The notes beneath the pieces are model-generated. The model did not search any database and had not been told where the DNA came from. It worked only from the letters and a program-made list of their open reading frames with translations. Source: an uncultured Prevotella sp. (lineage in GTDB: Bacteria; Bacteroidota; Bacteroidia; Bacteroidales; Bacteroidaceae). From it: 8,519 nucleotides of DNA. The stretch spans positions 1 to 8,519 of the forward strand of contig URQS01000088.1 in the NCBI GenBank assembly GCA_900550035.1. Reading direction: 5' to 3'. Shown here piece after piece: positions 6,390 through 8,519 of the stretch (positions are counted from its first letter, which is position 1; each line of letters starts with the position of its first letter). The position numbers and the translations under genes were made by a program.

Positions 6390-6565
6390 GAGGGCGTGTC
6401 AGAATAGGAGTTAGAGGAAGTTAAGAAGAAGTTAATCCATCTACGATGAATGGAAGTTAACGGACAAATGCTTTGTCTTTCAGCAATTTATACATATGTC
6501 CGCTAACTTCTATTAACTACGGGCAAAGCCCAAACTTCCTCTAACTTCTGTTTTGATACACTCTC
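6390..6565. repeat. 176-bp imperfect palindromic, MITE-like element sharing ends with the one at 2552-2791
   Basis: The 33-bp ends (6390-6422 and 6533-6565) are inverted copies matching at 27 positions, all six differences being transitions; the inner 14 bp AGTTAGAGGAAGTT are identical. A second inverted pair, 6453-6470 (GAAGTTAACGGACAAATG) with 6493-6510, matches at 16 of 18. The outer right end is GAGAGTGT-A-TCAAAA on the minus strand, the same as the ends of the 240-bp element; the left end has diverged (GAGGGCGT-G-TCAGAA). The interior is unrelated to the other element, being rich in GTTA/GGAAG purine tracts. No coding sequence or target-site duplication was seen. It occupies the space between transporter and flippase. 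Confidence 0.8.
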
Positions 6566-8225
6566 ATATCATAAACATAATGATGATTTGTGCTATAATG
6601 ACGCGTATGAACATGCCGAGCGGATATACCGACGTGTATGCCACAGCGGCACGGTCGCCCTTGATGGTTTCGTTGGCGTAGCTCAGTGCCATTGGATTGG
6701 CCATGGCTCCGCAGAGCAGTCCGCAGATGGTGCCGAAGTCGAACTTCTTTGTCTTCAAGGCTATGGCACCTATAATAAGCAGCGGCAAAACCGTCAATAC
6801 CAGTCCGACACCCACCCAAAGCAAACCTTCGGGACGTATCACGGTGGCAAGGAAGTCCTGACCGGCTACCAGTCCGAGGCAGCCAAGATATAATGACAGT
6901 CCAAGTTTGCGCAACATCAGCGATGCCGAACGTGTGGTGTAACTGATGAAGTGTACACGCGAACCGAGCGCACCGATGATGATACCCATGATGATAGGAC
7001 CTCCGGCGATGCCCAGTTTTACGGGAGCACTCATGCCTGGAATGCTTACCGGTATCATACCCAGAGCCAAGCCGAGTAGCAATCCGAAGAAAATGGCACC
7101 GAGATTAGGCTCGTTGAGTACCTGGACAGCGTTGCCCAGATAAGCCTCAGCGTGGTCTATGTTCTCGGGAGTGCCCACCACGGTAACGCGGTCGCCATAC
7201 TGCAAGTGCAAACTGTCAGTAGCCAGCAGCTTGATGTCGCCTCTCATCACACGGCTTACGTTGACGCCGTAGGTCTGACGCATGTGCAGCATACCGAGTG
7301 TCTTGCCGTTGAGCTTGGTGCGTGTCAACACTATGACACGACTTTCTACCGTATTGTCGATGGCGTTCCAGTCTATCTTCTCACGATTCCAGTCCTTCTC
7401 CACACGCTCACCGAAGAGTATTGTCATTGCCGACACCTCATCGCGGTTGGTAACCACGAGCACGTTGTCGTCCATCTGCAACTGCGTTGTAGCCAACGGT
7501 ACAATCACCTTACCACAGCGCCAAATGCGCGATATGATGAAGTGGCGGTGGGTCATCTGCGACACGTGGGCTATAGTCATGCCCGATACAGCCGGATTGA
7601 TCACCACAAACTGCCCTACGAAGGTGTTGTCTTCGTCGTCGCCCGTGCGCGGCTCAAGGTCGGCGGGGCGCACCAGAAACTTGCGCATGAGTATCATGGC
7701 GAATATCACACCCACAACACCCAATGGATATGTAACGGCACATCCCAATGCTGCACCGCTGCTCGACTGATGAGCGTTGGCAAGAGCCTGCTGGGCGGCA
7801 CCAAGAGCCGGTGTATTAGTGGTGGCACCACACAATATACCCACCATGTCGGGTATATTGATAGGCAATACAAAGCACAGCGACAGCGCCATTGCCGTTC
7901 CGAGCAGAATGATGCCAAGTCCCCAAAGGTTGAGCGATACGCCCTCATGGCGCATCATACCGATGAAGTTGGGGCCCACATGCAGACCGAGCGCATACAC
8001 AAACAGCGACAGTCCGAGCGTCTCGGCGAACGTCAGCATCTGTGCGTCGGCTGTAAAGTGGAGGCTACCAGCCACAATTCCGATAAAAAATACGAAAGCC
8101 ACTCCGAGCGATATGCCCTTGACGTGAATCTTTCCCAATGCGAGTCCTATTGACACGATGAGCGACAGAACCACGATGGTCTGCACTGCCGAGTGTGTCA
8201 CAAACAGACTTTCAATCCATTCCAT
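6564..8225 (-). CDS. YidE/AspT-family membrane antiporter with two RCK_C (TrkA_C) domains
   Basis: A 553-residue integral membrane protein of the aspartate:alanine exchanger family, whose known members swap amino acids or dicarboxylates; the substrate here is unknown. It has the family's duplicated plan: an N-terminal membrane half (about residues 12-180), two soluble TrkA_C-type domains (about 203-275 and 292-360) that in related proteins bind regulatory ligands, and a C-terminal membrane half (about 375-553). The duplication is visible in CGATTNTPAL (132-141) against CGAMANPMAL (505-514), and in AVTYPLG (163-169) against TSVYPLG (531-537). The length equals that of typical YidE proteins, so the protein is complete. 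Start at 8225 (MEWIESLF) just before the first membrane helix. The stop codon (6564-6566) straddles the end of the palindromic element. It probably has its own promoter near 8311-8318. Confidence 0.92.
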   Translation of the reverse strand: MEWIESLFVTHSAVQTIVVLSLIVSIGLALGKIHVKGISLGVAFVFFIGIVAGSLHFTADAQMLTFAETLGLSLFVYALGLHVGPNFIGMMRHEGVSLNLWGLGIILLGTAMALSLCFVLPINIPDMVGILCGATTNTPALGAAQQALANAHQSSSGAALGCAVTYPLGVVGVIFAMILMRKFLVRPADLEPRTGDDEDNTFVGQFVVINPAVSGMTIAHVSQMTHRHFIISRIWRCGKVIVPLATTQLQMDDNVLVVTNRDEVSAMTILFGERVEKDWNREKIDWNAIDNTVESRVIVLTRTKLNGKTLGMLHMRQTYGVNVSRVMRGDIKLLATDSLHLQYGDRVTVVGTPENIDHAEAYLGNAVQVLNEPNLGAIFFGLLLGLALGMIPVSIPGMSAPVKLGIAGGPIIMGIIIGALGSRVHFISYTTRSASLMLRKLGLSLYLGCLGLVAGQDFLATVIRPEGLLWVGVGLVLTVLPLLIIGAIALKTKKFDFGTICGLLCGAMANPMALSYANETIKGDRAAVAYTSVYPLGMFIRVIIAQIIIMFMI

Positions 8226-8310
8226 TTCTTTGTCTTAGTTGAATTATCCTATGTTTTTTCGTTTAAGTGGTCGAATTAGGCCGTATTTACAGTACTTTTT
8301 AAACCGACTG

Positions 8311-8318
8311 CAAAGTTA
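8311..8318 (-). promoter_or_regulatory. Candidate Bacteroidetes -7 box for the YidE-like transporter
   Basis: On the minus strand TAACTTTG fits TAnnTTTG exactly. The -33 position holds only a partial match (TTTC near 8336-8339). Transcription would start around 8303, giving a leader of about 80 nt to the ATG at 8225. Divergent from the promoter at 8465-8496, with about 170 bp of AT-rich DNA between the two boxes. Confidence 0.5.
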
Positions 8319-8464
8319 CGCAAAATTCCTATTATGAAAGATTTATTTCCATTTATTTGCTCTGTAAATCATCATAAACCATAACATTCAAAAAGCAAAA
8401 AAACGTTCTATAGACTTGATTTGCGTCAATTTATTTTAAAAATAAACAAAAAACTTTCCAATTT

Positions 8465-8496
8465 CTTGTGTGGTCGTACACAAATTATTATCTTTG
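8465..8496 (+). promoter_or_regulatory. Bacteroidetes-type promoter facing out of the window
   Basis: TATCTTTG (8489-8496) is a full match to the -7 box, and CTTG (8465-8468) lies 20 bp upstream as a one-mismatch -33 box (TTTG). Transcription would start near 8502-8505 and run off the right edge. An ATG at 8513-8515 may be the start of the driven gene or lie in its leader; too little sequence remains to tell. The rest of the 294-bp gap 8226-8519 is AT-rich, with no reading frame worth calling. Confidence 0.65.
8466..8483. promoter_or_regulatory. Candidate operator dyad inside the outward promoter
   Basis: TTGTGT (8466-8471) and ACACAA (8478-8483) form a perfect 6-bp inverted repeat with a 6-bp centre. 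It overlaps the -33 box and the spacer of the promoter at 8465-8496, the place where a dimeric repressor would block RNA polymerase. The regulator is unknown and may be encoded by the gene beyond the edge. A dyad this short can occur by chance in AT-rich DNA. Confidence 0.35.
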
Positions 8497-8519
8497 CAGC
8501 GTGTTCGAGAGAATGCAAT

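Noticed and set aside
7152..8153. Open frame of 333 codons on + opposite the YidE-like transporter
   Set aside because: Its translation is rich in H, Y, Q and R with no recognisable motif, and the opposite strand encodes a complete, conserved membrane protein with clear duplicated motifs. It is a shadow of a GC-rich coding region.
8426..8448. AT-rich dyads (TTTATTTTAAAAATAAA and TTGA-N6-TCAA) upstream of the outward promoter
   Set aside because: Arms are short or imperfect and such patterns are expected by chance in DNA this AT-rich.

Overview
The window looks like chromosomal DNA from a Bacteroidales bacterium, most likely a Prevotella relative. Evidence: protein sequences of Bacteroidetes character, intergenic TAnnTTTG promoter boxes (33-40, 8311-8318, 8489-8496), little Shine-Dalgarno signal before the start codons, and AT-rich spacers with long palindromic repeats between GC-richer genes. 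No transposase, phage gene, tRNA, rRNA or CRISPR array was seen. The species cannot be fixed from the sequence alone.

Layout. The left part is transcribed on +: aroK (shikimate kinase, 119-646) overlaps speA (arginine decarboxylase, 643-2535) by 4 bp. A 240-bp palindromic element follows (2552-2791), then argB (acetylglutamate kinase family, 2832-3599). The right part is transcribed on -: a transporter of the YidE/AspT family (8225 to 6564), a 176-bp palindromic element (6390-6565), a polysaccharide flippase (6367 to 4934), an ECF sigma factor (4875 to 4351) and a membrane-anchored, probably sigma-controlling protein (4361 to 3849). The two blocks converge on a hairpin at 3606-3643, followed on the minus strand by a T-run. 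At the right edge a strong + strand promoter with a dyad symmetry inside it (8465-8496) fires towards a gene outside the window, divergently from the transporter.

How the genes relate. The + block is amino-acid metabolism: aroK feeds chorismate and aromatic amino acids, SpeA turns arginine into agmatine for polyamines, and ArgB acts early in arginine synthesis. The - block deals with the envelope and signalling: a sigma factor with its partner, a flippase for lipid-linked sugars, and an anion or amino-acid antiporter. The flippase has no glycosyltransferase neighbours here.

The least ordinary content is between genes. The two intergenic elements have different interiors but share the end sequence GAGAGTGT-n-TCAAAA in inverted orientation, so they look like non-autonomous (MITE-like) elements of one terminal family. 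The 240-bp element has nested hairpins, including a pair whose stems differ in sequence yet still pair. An ECF-type promoter (TGTAAC, 16 bp, CGTC) just upstream of the sigma gene suggests that it controls itself. All gene calls rest on motif recognition by eye; no database search was done.
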